From contig NC_046683.1 of NCBI RefSeq assembly GCF_009870125.1, positions 7,440,001 through 7,504,000 of the forward strand: 64,000 nt of DNA. The letters are read 5' to 3'. Under the pieces are notes generated by a model. The model was not told the origin of the DNA. It saw only the letters and a list, made by a program, of their open reading frames with translations, and made no database searches. A program made the translations under genes and the position numbers. Positions within the stretch are counted from its first letter, which is position 1, and each line of letters starts with the position of its first letter. Positions 36,540-48,575 of the stretch are shown here, piece by piece. The DNA comes from Drosophila pseudoobscura. Lineage: Eukaryota; Arthropoda; Insecta; Diptera; Drosophilidae.

Positions 36540-37595
36540 TGTGTTGTATAAAAGCTGTAAGCCATTGTTGAGCTTGTAGGCATTCCTAAACAGTGTTGGA
36601 TATCGTAATGATAAAATATTTCGTGATTTCAGTAATTGATTTCGGTATAACGTTAAATGCTTTCTGTTGACATTCATAATTGATTTCAGCATAACGTTAA
36701 ATACTTTCTATTGTCATTCAGAAAGAGTATTGTATATCGTTAAACAGTGTTGGATATCGTAATGATAAAATATTTCGTGATTTCAGTTATTGATTTCGGC
36801 ATAACGTTAAATACTTTCTATTGTCATTCAGAAAGAGTATTGTATATCGTGCTGTAGGCCATTGTTGAAATTGTAGGCATTCTTAAACAGTGTTGGATAT
36901 CGTAATGATAAAATATTACGTGATTTCAGTAATTGATTTCGGTATAACGTTAAATACTTTCTATTGTCATTCAGAAAGAGTATTGTATATCGTGCTGTAG
37001 GCCATTGTTGAGATTGTAGGCATTCTTAAACAGTGTTGGATATCGTAAAGATAAAATATTTCGTGATTTCAGTAATTGATTTCGTCATAACGTTAAATTC
37101 CTTGTGTTGACATTCATAACTGATTTCAGCATAACGTTATATACAGTGTATAAAGTGTTGGAAATCGTGATTATGAAGTATTTCAGTAATCGATTTCGTC
37201 GTAACGTTAAATTCTTTGTGTTGACATTCATAACTGATTTCGGCATAACGTTATATACAGTGTTGGAAATCGTGATTATGAAGTATTTCATTAATCAATT
37301 TCTGCATAACGTTAAATTCTTTCTGTTAAGTATCGTGAGTATTAAGTGTTTTATCATTCAGTAAAGAGTTTTGTCACACTCATACAAAATGTCAAGCTAG
37401 GACTGTACCTTGTTAAGTTCTTTGGGATATCGTCATTTAATGTGATGCCATGGGCCATGAACATGACCCATGGCCAGTGTGGTTTACTGTGAGTATTGAG
37501 TGTTGTAAGCATTCATAAACAGTGTTGGGTATCGCTCACGACTAAATGTTGTAAGGAACCATTAATAAGTGTAGGACATCGTTAACAGTGTAACC
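36540..37595. repeat. ~143-bp tandem array abutting the SdhB paralogue
   Basis: Units begin with AACAGTGTTGGATATCGTAA and include TTTCGTGATTTCAGTAATTG and ATAACGTTAAATACTTTC. Unit starts near 36589, 36742, 36885 and 37029 give a period of 143-153 bases. From about 37140 units become shorter (about 115 bases) and more diverged, and the last remnants (AACAGTG, GGACATCGTT) end about 15 bases from the SdhB-like stop codon. The array therefore forms its immediate 3' flank. No transposon ends are seen; it behaves as a local satellite. Confidence 0.88.
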
Positions 37596-37597
37596 AA

Positions 37598-38725
37598 TTA
37601 CTTGCCGGTGAATAGAGCATCGGTCTGTAGCTCCGGCTTGTTCTTCTTTTTGGCCCCCGACAGCAACTGCTTCAACTGGATGATGGCTCTGGCCGGATTG
37701 AGGTTCTTCGGACAGGTGTTGGTGCAGTTGAGGATGGTGTGGCAGCGATAGAGCTTCCAGGGGTCCTGCAGGAAGCACAGCCGCTGCTCGGTGGCCTCGT
37801 CACGGGAATCGATGACCCAGCGAAAGGCCTGCATGAGGACGGCCGGCCCCAGATACTTGTCGCTATTCCACCAATAGGATGGGCACGAGGTCTGGCAGCA
37901 GGCGCACAGGATGCACTCGTACAGGCCATCCAGTTTGTTGCGGTCCTCCAGGGACTGCAGATACTGCGCCTTGCCCATCTCGTTCTGGATGTTATTGCGC
38001 TGCAGCCAGGGCTGGATGGAGCGGTACTGGTCGTAGAACTGAGTCAGGTCCGGCACCAGATCGCGCACCACATACAGATGCGGCAGCGGATAGATCCGGC
38101 ACGATCCACTCGTGCTCTGGTTGATTGGCGTGACACAGGCCAGGGTGTTTGTGCCATCGATGTTCATGGCGCACGAGCCACAGATGCCCTCACGGCAGGA
38201 TCGGCGGAAGGTCAACGTCTGGTCGACCTCGTTCTTGATCTTGATCAAAGCATCCAGCACCATGGCGCCGCACTGCGACAAGTCGATGGCGTACGTCTGC
38301 ATCTTAGGCTGCTCCCCGGGCTGCCAGCGGTAGATCTCAAAGTTCTTGATACGTTTCTCCTTGGGCTTGGGCGGTGCCGGTGGTCCGGCCTCCTTCTTCT
38401 TCTCTGCCACGGCTGGTGGCGGCTTTAGGGGCTCCTTCGGTGGAGCTGGCCCCTTGGGTGGTGGCTTCTTATCGCCTCCGGCCGCTGCTGTTGCCACCGT
38501 AGGGGGGCCTTCAGTTGACGGTACCATGGCCGGTGGTGGCGGCTGCGGCGGTAACGGCGGCGGTGCTGGTGTCTGTCCTTTGGTGAGAATCGCCTGCCCG
38601 GCCCTCACATACTCCTGCTCATCGTCCAACACCCGAATCGATGGCTCGGGGCAAATAATGGACCTCACCAATTGGATTTTTGACCGAAACTTTAGCACAT
38701 TCGTCGTTCTGCGCACTAAAAACAT
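37598..38725 (-). CDS. SdhBL: Succinate dehydrogenase iron-sulfur subunit paralogue (SdhB-like), mitochondrial
   Basis: Complex II iron-sulfur subunit that passes electrons from succinate-linked FAD to ubiquinone at the inner mitochondrial membrane. The single uninterrupted ORF gives 375 residues against about 280-300 for ordinary SdhB. All cluster ligands are present: Cys177, 182, 185 and 197 for [2Fe-2S]; Cys271, 274, 277 and 338 for [4Fe-4S]; Cys281, 328 and 334 for [3Fe-4S]. The basic N-terminus ([15 protein letters not shown]) looks like a targeting presequence. Residues about 50-125 form a Pro/Lys/Ala-rich insertion before the ferredoxin domain, absent from typical SdhB. Start ATG at 38725 opens the presequence and follows TTTTTCAG, so a splice acceptor may lie just upstream. 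Family and neighbours match D. melanogaster CG7349, known as testis-biased; loss of introns fits a retrocopy origin, which is inference. Confidence 0.93.
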   Translation of the reverse strand: MFLVRRTTNVLKFRSKIQLVRSIICPEPSIRVLDDEQEYVRAGQAILTKGQTPAPPPLPPQPPPPAMVPSTEGPPTVATAAAGGDKKPPPKGPAPPKEPLKPPPAVAEKKKEAGPPAPPKPKEKRIKNFEIYRWQPGEQPKMQTYAIDLSQCGAMVLDALIKIKNEVDQTLTFRRSCREGICGSCAMNIDGTNTLACVTPINQSTSGSCRIYPLPHLYVVRDLVPDLTQFYDQYRSIQPWLQRNNIQNEMGKAQYLQSLEDRNKLDGLYECILCACCQTSCPSYWWNSDKYLGPAVLMQAFRWVIDSRDEATEQRLCFLQDPWKLYRCHTILNCTNTCPKNLNPARAIIQLKQLLSGAKKKNKPELQTDALFTGK

Positions 38726-41700
38726 CTGAAAAACCCCGAATATTTAGCACACATTTTTTTTTTTTTCTATTTCGATTTTTTTTTTTACCGTTTTGTTTGT
38801 TTTTGAGCACACACACGAACTGCTTGTTCCGCTTTGAGGTTCAGGAATATACTGAGATTTTGAATGGGTAGAGCTATAAAAACAAGTAACTATCAAGCAA
38901 GGCCTACTACAAGGTGAATAAAAGAATATAAAATGGAAAATATACACTTTGAGTTGAAATGGGTAGAATTAAAAGAAAGTATTGGATCCATAATGATAAT
39001 GATATGATGGCATCTTGTTAATGGACCTTCATTTCTTAAAGAGCACTGTCCCGTGTGAGATATCACCTCAAGAAATAGATTTAGAGAATTATCTGTGGAT
39101 TCTGTGAAGTGATCTGTGAATATAAAAGGAGATTTCAACATTTTGGGGCAGAAACAGGTCCTTGCTGGCCTAAACATACTGGAATCTTCCACATTATACT
39201 ACATATACATATATGAACATATTTTTGGTCAAAGAGCATTAGGACCTTGGATACTTCCCGGACTTGGGGACTTCCCGGAGAAGGCAGGACAGGTCTTCCC
39301 CATAGGATATCAACAGGCAAGGTAGAATGTCCTATGAATATATTTAGATCCTACTTATAAACATATATGTTGAAAATCTTATTCGAATTGCAACACTTGA
39401 ACTATGTGTAATCCCCATTTGCAAACGAATTTCTGGCATTCCCCACCGAAAAATTCTTCTTAAGAAAAGCATCAAGAATCAACAGCAAATCAATGTTTTG
39501 TCTGCTATTTCTGCACTTGTTGCAATTAAGTGGGGAACATGCTGTACGGAGTGGCAAATGTTAATGTTCGTGTCTGCACCACAGACGAGACCCAAGACAA
39601 CAAATAAACTTCAACAGATCTCTCTCTCTGTCTCTCTCTCTCTCGAAGCACAGAGGAGAGGCGATCAAGTGGATGGGAGCTCCAGCTGGAATGGAAACCA
39701 ACTGTGAAAACGGTCTCCAGAATCAGAATCAGAAGCAGAAGGGCACAAGAGTCTATAAATATGCCAAACGCAAATTCTGTTTCAAGGCAGTGCGGGAATG
39801 TTATGGATGTTTTCTTTAAATATAACAAGAACAAGAAAAAAACATACCCCTCCCTCCCCCCACCCTAGCCAAAGAAACTTGTCAGCAATCAGCCTTCGTC
39901 GGGATCTAAGCGAAAACTGTAAGAAGGAGAGGAATGGGGGGGCATTGGATCTAAAAAAGATCCAAACTTGCCAAAAAAGAAACAAATCCAGCTAAACTTT
40001 GGCATTACCTCTCCGGCCTGCTGTGGGGTATACATAGTTGTTTTCATTTCGATTTCGAACAACACTCCATCGACATGACGTGGACGTGGACGTGACAGCC
40101 ACAAATCAGATGAAAGCCTCAGCAGCAAGCCTTCAAGAGATTAACCAAAGCAGCGACAATGACGACCAGCATCTTATTCTTATTCTTGTTTCCCCAGATG
40201 CCTCTGCCCATTCCTAGCCATGCCATTCCATTCTTTTGGTGTGGAGCATGGAGCATGGAGCAGCCCAACAAAAATAGCTGCAAAGAAGGAGCCAAAGAGA
40301 CAATTAAAAGGCAATTCCAGCAATGCGCCTGTTTGCACCTGCCGTCCAGATATCACAGGCGACAAACGACATTGTCAACAATGAAAGAGAGAGAGAGACA
40401 GCCAGAGAGAGAGAGTGAGAGCCATGCATGAGCATGGATGATGATAACACTGAACCGCAAGGTTTAGGTACCACTTATAGTGTATTCCATGGACCTTTCA
40501 AGCCCATTTCAATAGGTTTTCACATCAAAGATTTGTCAATTGATTGTATGGATAATTTAGTTTCATTGACATTCCTTTCAATTTTCCATCCCCGATTGGA
40601 AGGAACCTTTTCACATGGCAAGGTCTATATTTTCCCGTAAGTTATATGGTATTTTATAAGTTTCCTACATACATCGAGGAATTCATGGCCTGGCAGTAAG
40701 CGTGGCCCACAAATCTGAACCATCGGCATAGTTTTGACAATTTATCGAGCGCCCAATCGATAACCAGCCGCAAAATATCGATTTGTTTCAAGTACAGCCA
40801 AATGAATGGATGTTCTTTGCTGTTTAGTGTTATTAAAAATAAATTCATCAGCCAAAGACAGACAGACGCACACGCGCGCTCTCAGAAAATAGTTGCAGCA
40901 AATTATGTTATGGCTGCAGCACATTGCCAAGGTGTCGACGCTGCTGTTGACAATGTGGAGCAGCGGTTGGCTCCAGCTCCAGATCCAGATCCAGTGCTGG
41001 CTGCAACAATTTGAGTGAGCTCTTAAGCCGCCGCTGACGTCTGGACAGGTGCCACCAGTTCAAGCACAGGCAGGCAGGCAGGCAGGCAGGCACACAGGCA
41101 GGCAGGCAGGCATTTGTTGCTGGCACATTTCGTCATAGACGCGTGCTGGAATTAGCTTGGATTGTATGTGGATCCCTTGAAGACACGGTATGCCAGAGTA
41201 GAGAGGGGAGGGGGAGGGAGGGACAACCTATGATCCAGACAATCAACGATCCAACAATCCCGGGGCGACAACTGTCCTTCCTGTTTTGCAGCCAGTAGTT
41301 AATTTGATTGCCACCAATCTGGGTGTGCAGCCGTGCAGCAGATATAAAGTCGCCAAGATTTATGGGTTTTAAATTTTCATTCATGTTGGGATCTGTACGA
41401 ATGAGTATCTGTCCGACTGATTGCAACTCTCCATCCAGAGTCCAGAGGCCCCAACAGCGGATGTACAAATCAATTGTCATTGTGATTGGGTACAGGGGTA
41501 ATGCAGCGGGCCAGTGGAATATACTCGAATGCAATCAAAATGCAATTGGAAATTGGAAATTGCATTTTGATCCAACAATTATGTTGACTTCTCCGTTGTC
41601 TCTCTATCGTTTTATTGGTTCATCGATAGGTTTTTGGGTATTTTTTGTTGATTAAGATTACCTGAATCAATCAGATCGAACGCCTTTCTTAGCGGATACC

Positions 41701-42700
41701 CATATATCATCCAAAAAGTATTCTCTGTCTACCAGATGCATCAACATTCCCATCAACCACTACGCCTCTGCATATCTCGGAGGAGTCTGCCCGATTTCCA
41801 ATGGAAGTTCCACATTTGTTTATTATAAACATTTTTCTCATAAGTAAACGTTTTTTATTCGAATTTTCTGTTGTTAACAGAAGAATTTCCTAAAACTCGA
41901 AATGCGTATAGTTTTTATTGATTTAATTATTTGTTTATGACTCTATATGACTATAGCTCTGAATTCAAAATGTCCTATCGTTATATTGATTACCATGCTA
42001 TTTAAAGGTTTTAGTAAGGTCCGAACCATTGGAAAAACTATCTCTGATTTTTAGGGATTTCTGTCTAAGATAATTGTATCTTTATATTCAAATACACAGA
42101 CCTTTTGGAATACATGGATGCACTTACATACATGTAAATATAATCTTACCTATTTTATGAGCAATATTTATACATAAATATTTTATTTTATTATATTCCT
42201 TATTGCACTAAGCAAAAGTTTCCTAAATCGTTAATTAACGAATGCATTTAGAGACAATTGGGTTATAGATAATGTTATAGATAATGTTTTTTTCTTTAAT
42301 ATTTATATTGACTTGATGAATTTTCCCAATATATTGCCACAATTCAACATCCAAACGCTTCATGTCTCAATAAGAGTTTCGAAATAAATAAAAAGCAACA
42401 GACATTGAATATTTTAATGTATTTAAATAATTAACGGTTGCCGCCAAATAGTTGCGAAAAAGTGGCATCTCTGGCAACACATAAATAGAACCAACTCTGT
42501 GCTGCATCTTGTCCCACGGGGCTTTCCAAAATGTGGAATTTTCCAATTCAAGTTGTGTTTGTGGTAGCTTACTAACGTTTCTTTAATAGCTTTAAGGTAT
42601 ATTTCGTTCAAAATGTCTTTATTCAGCAATAAGCTGTGTGTGGCGGCGGGTGCTGCCACATCGCTGTAAATAAATAGCGCTCACCGTCTTCGTTGCTGTT
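38726..42700. other. Non-coding spacer between SdhBL and flacc, left part
   Basis: AT-rich DNA with a CAGG microsatellite (41068-41112) and no supported gene. A Motif 7-type element (GGCATCTCTGGC) lies at 42463-42475 inside a 78-codon minus-strand frame (42423-42659) that has some protein-like composition but begins at GTG and matches no family I know. Confidence 0.5.
41068..41112. repeat. (CAGG)n microsatellite
   Basis: Two runs of CAGG tetranucleotides, separated by CACA. Simple repeat in non-coding DNA. Confidence 0.9.
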
Positions 42701-42729
42701 TACGTAACCACTTACGTTTTTTACCGTTT

Positions 42730-44395
42730 GGGCAACATTCTGCATACCCTGGGAAAAGGATATTATAGAATTGAGAAAATGTTTGTCTTCCCAGGCTCCA
42801 TAGGATACAAGTTACTAATCATATGCATGAATATGTCTAAAACATATAAATTAGAGAATATTTCTTTATAATTACGTTTCAAAAACAGTTTGGAAAACAA
42901 GATCTTCATATAAAATTAACGAAATAGGGTATAAAAATGCCTATACACGCATCAAATACCAGCAACATTGCGACTGTTTTTTTTGTTGAACTATTTTGTT
43001 GAATCCTTGTTTTAGCCAAAATATAATAAAAGCAAAGAATAAAAACTAGCCAATCTTGTAAAACATTTATTCATCAACGGCCAAAAATTACGTGGGTAGA
43101 AATAAAGGTTTTAGTTAGCCAGAATTATTCAACGGAATATAAAAATTGAACAATATTTCGATTTTTTGTGTGGCCTATTTCGCTAAATCCTTGTTTTGTT
43201 TGACCATTTTCGCTAAAGCCTATTAATACACAAAATGCAATAAAAACAAGTCGGCAAAATAAGCCAGTTAAGTAGAAAATTGATTCATTAATCGGATAAA
43301 ATTATGTGGGCATAGATAAACCCCCCGGTTGACAACATTTAAATCCTTGTCGCTCACATTCAAAAAAGTTCGATTTGGCGGGCACCACTCGGTATATTTT
43401 GTATTTCCTGTAGAAACTGGTTTTCGCCGCGCTCCCATGTGGTGTTTTTTAGTGCTAAATGGTATTTTTGTCATCAATTAATTTAATTTTCAATGTTATA
43501 TAGAAATCCAATAAATGCAAGTATTTCGAATAGGCCAATCATGTATAGAATTGATTTATCAATCGTACAAAATTAAGTGGGCATGGCTAAATATTCCATA
43601 TAGATAGTATTATTCAACGGAACAAAGAATATGAGGAATTGGTCGTTTTTTTTAATTCGCCGCAGTTCGCCGCAGTTCGCCGCAATTTCGCTTTAGCAGC
43701 AATGAGTCTCGTTCCATACACAATGTTGCACATTCCATACACACTGTTGCGGCAACATTTACTTGAAAACCGTATTTTAGTCAAAATAAAATACATTAAG
43801 GTAATTAAAAGAAGCAATCTTGTAGAAAATGCATTTATCTATGCGATAAAGCTAAGTGGGCATCTAAAGCTTGAAATATAGGCAATACCCGATTCGCCGC
43901 AGTTTCGCTGTTGCAACAATGAGTCCCATTCCATACACAAACATGTTGCTAATTCCATGCACACATACCCTGGGGGTAATGGATGTTATAGAATTGTGAA
44001 TACGTTTGTCTTCCAAGGCTCAGGATCGAGATAAATATATACAGGATACTAATAATGTACTTGAATATGTCTAAAGAATATCAATTTGATTGAAGGTCTT
44101 TGTAAATTACGTTTGATCTACATATAAAATTACCGAAATAGGGTGCACAAAGGCCTATACACGCATCATGTCTTCAAATACCAGCAACATTGCGACTGAT
44201 TTTTTGTTGAACTACTTTGTTTGAACCTTGTTTTAGTCAAAATACAACAAAAGCAAGGACTAAAAACTAACCAATGGTGTAGAAAATTGATTCGTTAATC
44301 GGTTAAAATTAGGTGGGCATGGCTAAATGTTCCATATAGATAGTAATATTCCACGGAAGATCAAAAACGAGGAACATGTAAAAAAGGACTCTAAT
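42730..44395. repeat. Diverged repeat block upstream of flacc
   Basis: Several phrases recur in order. CATACCCTGGG followed by GGATATTATAGAATTG-like DNA occurs at about 42743 and 43965. CCTATACACGCATC with ACCAGCAACATTGCGACTG occurs at about 42940 and 44153. GTGGGCATRGCTAAA-like phrases occur near 43090, 43308, 43576, 43855 and 44313. TTCGCCGCAGTTTCGC-like phrases occur near 43658 and 43892. Two halves, 42.74-43.15 and 43.96-44.4 kb, are thus diverged copies about 1.2 kb apart with related smaller units between. No terminal inverted repeats or ORFs identify a transposon class. Confidence 0.7.
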
Positions 44396-44397
44396 TC

Positions 44398-44481
44398 GTC
44401 AGTATATTTGCGGTATATTTTGTAAACGAGATAGTATGTTTCGGTATATTTCTGAGGACCCATCAGTCCGCGGTCACACTG
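44398..44481 (+). promoter_or_regulatory. flacc core promoter: two Motif 6 sites and Motif 1
   Basis: GTCAGTATATTT (44398-44409) and TTCGGTATATTT (44440-44451) match Drosophila core-promoter Motif 6 (KTYRGTATWTTT) exactly. CGGTCACACTG (44471-44481) matches Motif 1 (YGGTCACACTR), bound by M1BP at housekeeping promoters. The combination sits about 225 bases before the flacc ATG and predicts a start of transcription close to or just after 44480. Motif identity is seen; the start site is inferred. Confidence 0.8.
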
Positions 44482-44706
44482 CCTTTAGAGCAAAAAAATA
44501 AAAAAAATAAAAAAAATAATTGCAACAAAGTAGTATAATATAAATAAATAACAATTTTAGAGCGGGAAAAAGCGTTAAGCGAATTTCAAAAGCAAAACTC
44601 CGCGAAGCATAAGTTGCAGGCGCTGGTGAGTGATTGGATTTGCGGCCGGCGGCCTCCAGCAGGAATCGTTTTGAAACAGAGAACCCACGCTTAGGGATCA
44701 TATTAT

Positions 44707-47700
44707 ATGGAGAAGAAGACCAAGGACACTCTGAGGAGATACAAAAAGTCCTCTCGCCACAATGCCACGCACACAAGCAGCGAGAGCAGCAGCACGGAAT
44801 CGGAGAGCGGCAGCAGTTCGTTCAGCAGCACCGACAGCGAGACGGGGCATGCCGCCAGCAGCCATGGGGCTGTCCATCATGGTCATCCACATGGGCATCA
44901 TCCACGCTCCGCGGAGCGTCATCATCGCAAGAAGAAAAGCAGCAGGCGGGCGGCCAGTTCCTCGGGCGATGAGCAGCACCAGCGTCGGAAGCGGGACAAG
45001 CGCGATCATGTCCAGAAGAAGCTGGTGGCCAAGCGGAATCACATCAAGCGAAAGTTGAAGGAGGCGCGGCTCAAGAAGCGTGCCGCCGCCGCCCTGAGCG
45101 GCCATGTCCATAGGTCGCTGTCGCCGGCCACGCGCTCGAAGCTCAAGAAACTGGCGGAAAGGAAGCGTTTGCGTGCCGCCAGCAAGGAGCAGCGGGAGCG
45201 TGAGAAACTGCGGGCTGTGCAGCGGGATCGGGAACGGGATCATCATCGGCTGGGCAGCAGTCGATCGCCTCCGAGTTCTTCCACGACGACCACAACCAAG
45301 ATCCGCATCCATCAGGATGTGGTGGGCAAGCGCCAGAAGAGTCCTGGCCTGGGGCCCAATGGTCCGGGCGGCAGTGGCGGCAGCGGCGGTCATCCCGGTC
45401 CCGGGTCGTCGCGCATGCACCACCAGCTGATGTCGCGCGAGAAGATCATCATTCAGACGCGGGCCCGCGGACGCACTGCCTCCCTGGAGCGTGAGCGAGA
45501 GCGCGAGCGTGAAAGAGAGCGGGAACGCGAGAGAGAGCGTCATGATCTGTCGCTGCGCGAAAGGGATCGTCGGGATCGGGACAGGGAGCGAGAGCGAGCC
45601 GAGCGAGAGGCGGCCCGGGATAAGGAGCGCGCCGAGGCTCTGGCCCGTTGCCAGGAGCGCCAGCGGGAAAGAGAGCGTCTCGCACGCGAGAAACTGCGCC
45701 GCCAGGAGGAGGATGACGGCAAGCGGGGAGGCGGCGGCAGTGGTGGTGGTGGAATCAGTGGACGCGACCTGGACCTGCAGGCCTATGCCAGCCGGGAGCG
45801 TTCCCTCGATGCTGTGGAGCGAGAGCGAGGCGGCGGTCGCCATATTCGGGACAAGCGGGAGCTGGATCCGTACGATCGCGAACAGGAGTACATGGAGGAG
45901 CGGCATGGTCATGGCCTGATCGATGAGATGCGTCGCTATCGTCGCCGCGAGCTGAGTCCCCTGGCGGAGCACTATGTGCCCCGCCTGCGGGATCCGCGCG
46001 ATCTCTACTCCGAGGAGGAGCGCGAAAGGTAAGAAGGCCATTCTTCTGTCTGTCATTCCTTAATCTCTTTCATCTCCAGGGCCTACAAGCGGGCATTCAT
46101 GGATGCGCGGTTCTCATCGCGCGAACGCGAGGCCTGGATCGAGGCCCGAGAGCTGAGAGAGCGCGAGCTCCAGGGACGCGACTATCGGGAGCTGGTGGAG
46201 CCCGATGAGGTACTCTATCCGGACGAGCGGGAGCGTGTAATCCGCGATCGAGAGCGGGAACGTGAGCGGGAACGCAATCTCGAGAGGGAGCGCAACCTGG
46301 GGCCACCACGCGGCGAGTACCGGCCGGAGTGGGAGCGCGAATGGGATGACGATGGCAACAGTGCCGGCGGCGGCGGTAGTGGCACTCCCGGCCGTCCCAG
46401 CGGCTTCGTCGGCGGCCCCAAGCGCGGCAAGCCGTTGCCACATCCAGGCGCTGTTCCCCAACAGGCGCCGCAGCAGCATCATTCCGCCTCCGAGCCCGAC
46501 TGGGATGCGGATGAAAGGGAGCGCGAGCGGGAACGAGATCGAGAGAGAGAGCGCGAGCGCGAGCGGGATCGTGAACGTGAACGGGATCCCCGTGATGACA
46601 GGCCGGACAATGGCAGCGGTGGGGCAGGTGGTGGCGGTGTGGTCATCATCAAAAACGAGCCCGCCTGGCTGGAGCACGATCAGCGGGAGAAGCCACGCTC
46701 CTGGCAGCAGCAGCAGTCCAACTCTGGCGGCGATTGGCGCGACAACGATGAGCCCTTTGGACGTAACAGTGGTGGTGGTGGTGGCGGCGGCGGCTCTAAC
46801 GATGCTCCACCGCCAGCCAACCATCCGCATCCCCCGTCACCCCACCATCATGTGCATCCGCGGGGCGAACGCGGCTCCGGACGGGGCTTTCGACGCGGCG
46901 GCCATGGCCATGGGGATCATGGAGAGTCTCGTGGTGGTCCCGGCTACAGGTCGCATCCACCACCGCTGATGACGCTGCCCGTGCAGCCACCGGGCGGCTA
47001 TCATGGAGGTGGCGGTGGTGGTGGTGGATCGCGCGGTTTTCCCCACAAACGGATGCAGTATGGCGGCGGCGGACCCGGCTGTGAGCGCGGCGCCCCACCC
47101 GGCTCATCGTCGTTCCTCAAGAAGCACATCCATGTGCCGCTCGTGTCGCCCACACACCCCACACCGCTGCTCCAATGCCAGTTGTCGGCACCGGGGGGCA
47201 AGCCGCCGGTGGGCAATGCCGCTGCCGCACAGGCCAGCGCTGTGGCGGCCGCCACAACAGCGGTCGCAGCGGCCAAGGCAGCCGCCCAGAGTGCCGCCAA
47301 TGCCACCACCAATCCGGGCATTCTGGCCCAAGTGAGCGGCAAACTGGGCAGCGGCACAACGACCCACATCAAGCAGGAGGATGCCTCCGAGGACTCGGTG
47401 ATGAGCACACCCAGTGTGGGCACCCAGGACTCAGAGTCGCCCAGTGGTTCAGCGATTGGCAGCGAGATGGTGGGGTGCAGCATCATCAAGCAGGAGCCGC
47501 GGCCGATCACACGAGAGCCAGAGGCGGAGGAGCTGAGCGAGATCAGCGACAGCGACGATGACATTCTCAACACAACGGAGATCAGCCTGGGGAGCAGTTC
47601 GGCACCTCTTGTGCGACCCAAGGACGAGCCGCAGCTGGACGCTGATCCATTGGCTGGCACACAGGAGCTCTCCACGGACACACTCTCGCCAAGCACAGCG

Positions 47701-48575
47701 GAGGAGATCAAGAGCGAGAGTCCCTCCGCAGCGACGACAGCGGGTACGGGCATGGCAACAATGAATGGGGGCACTATCAGTGGCAATATCAAGGTGGAGG
47801 AGGTCGATGAGGTGCTGGACTTTGAGGAGATATCCGACGGTGAACTGGAGGAGGATGCCCGTCACAAAGGTGAGGATAGCCCCCCTTCCCCAAAGAAGGA
47901 GCCCTTGACTAATTTCTGAATCTCTGTGTAATCTCAGGCATTGGCGATGCCCTAGGCGTGGACTGGCAGGGCCTGATAGCCGAGACCAGGCAGCAGGCAG
48001 AGGAGCAATCGGCCCAGCAGCAGGGCGTGGACAGAGGGACATCGGCCAAGCAGCGGTGGCAGCCGCATCGTTTGATTCTTGACATGGGCATATCGTTTGG
48101 AATGGCCGGCGAGCAGTATGCCCGTCGCATCATGGAGGACGCCCGACAGCAGCTCATCCAGGAGAAGGAACAGCTCAGGCTGGCCGAGGAACAGGCCCTG
48201 CTGCAGCAGCAGCTGGCGGAGGAGCAGGCAGCCGATCCGGAGGATCTGCCCATTATCAAAAAGGAGGAGCCTGCCCTTAAGCGCGCCTCGCCGCTGCACG
48301 ACTACCGCGACATTCTGGCCACCGATCAACTGGCGCCCATGGCCTGCGTTCAGCAGGGTCTACGCGGCCTTGCCGCCGAGCGCCAGCGTCTGATGGGCAA
48401 TGTCTGCGGCCCGGGGAGTCGGGCGCTCTGCGCTCGCCAGGACCTACGCCTGCGACGGCAGCTGTGCGGCCTGCCCGCCCGCGAGTGCGAGTTTCCGCGC
48501 AATATGCCCGTGGTGGGCGAGGAGCTGCGCCATTTGGCCATGCAAATGTTCCAGCGCAGCCTCGACGTTAAATGA
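44707..48575 (+). CDS. flacc: Flacc (ZC3H13 homologue), m6A methyltransferase complex component
   Basis: Flacc (also xiong, CG7358) is a nuclear scaffold of the m6A writer that links Nito/Spenito to Fl(2)d and the Mettl3-Mettl14 core; in D. melanogaster it supports Sxl splicing. Exons are 44707-46028, 46080-47869 and 47938-48575, with introns of 51 and 68 bases; all junctions are GT-AG and in phase, giving 1249 residues. The N-terminus is Ser/His/Lys-rich, followed by long Arg-Glu repeats in exons 1 and 2, Gly-rich and Ala-rich segments and several ψKxE motifs. Exon 3 encodes the conserved C-terminal part (GVDWQGLIAETR; ALCARQDLRLRRQLCGLP), as in ZC3H13. The ATG follows an in-frame TAG. The frame continues for 50 codons after the TGA (see separate entry). 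No CCCH finger is visible. Assignment rests on architecture, the C-terminal block and the neighbouring SdhBL. Confidence 0.92.

Noticed and set aside
37739..38428. 229-codon plus-strand ORF opposite the SdhB paralogue
   Set aside because: Complement of a gene with all iron-sulfur ligands intact; the plus frame shows no motif.
44698..46056. 452-codon minus-strand ORF opposite flacc exon 1
   Set aside because: Its open frame is a consequence of the GAGCGN codons of the Arg-Glu repeats on the plus strand. Flacc has the promoter, splice sites and conserved C-terminus; the antisense frame has none.
47001..47792. 263-codon minus-strand ORF opposite flacc exon 2
   Set aside because: Shadow of a GC-rich low-complexity coding exon; no domain or start context.
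47870..47937. Reading flacc exon 2 through to the TGA at 47919
   Set aside because: A GT-AG intron of 68 bases restores the frame into the conserved exon 3, so the in-intron stop is not the gene's end.
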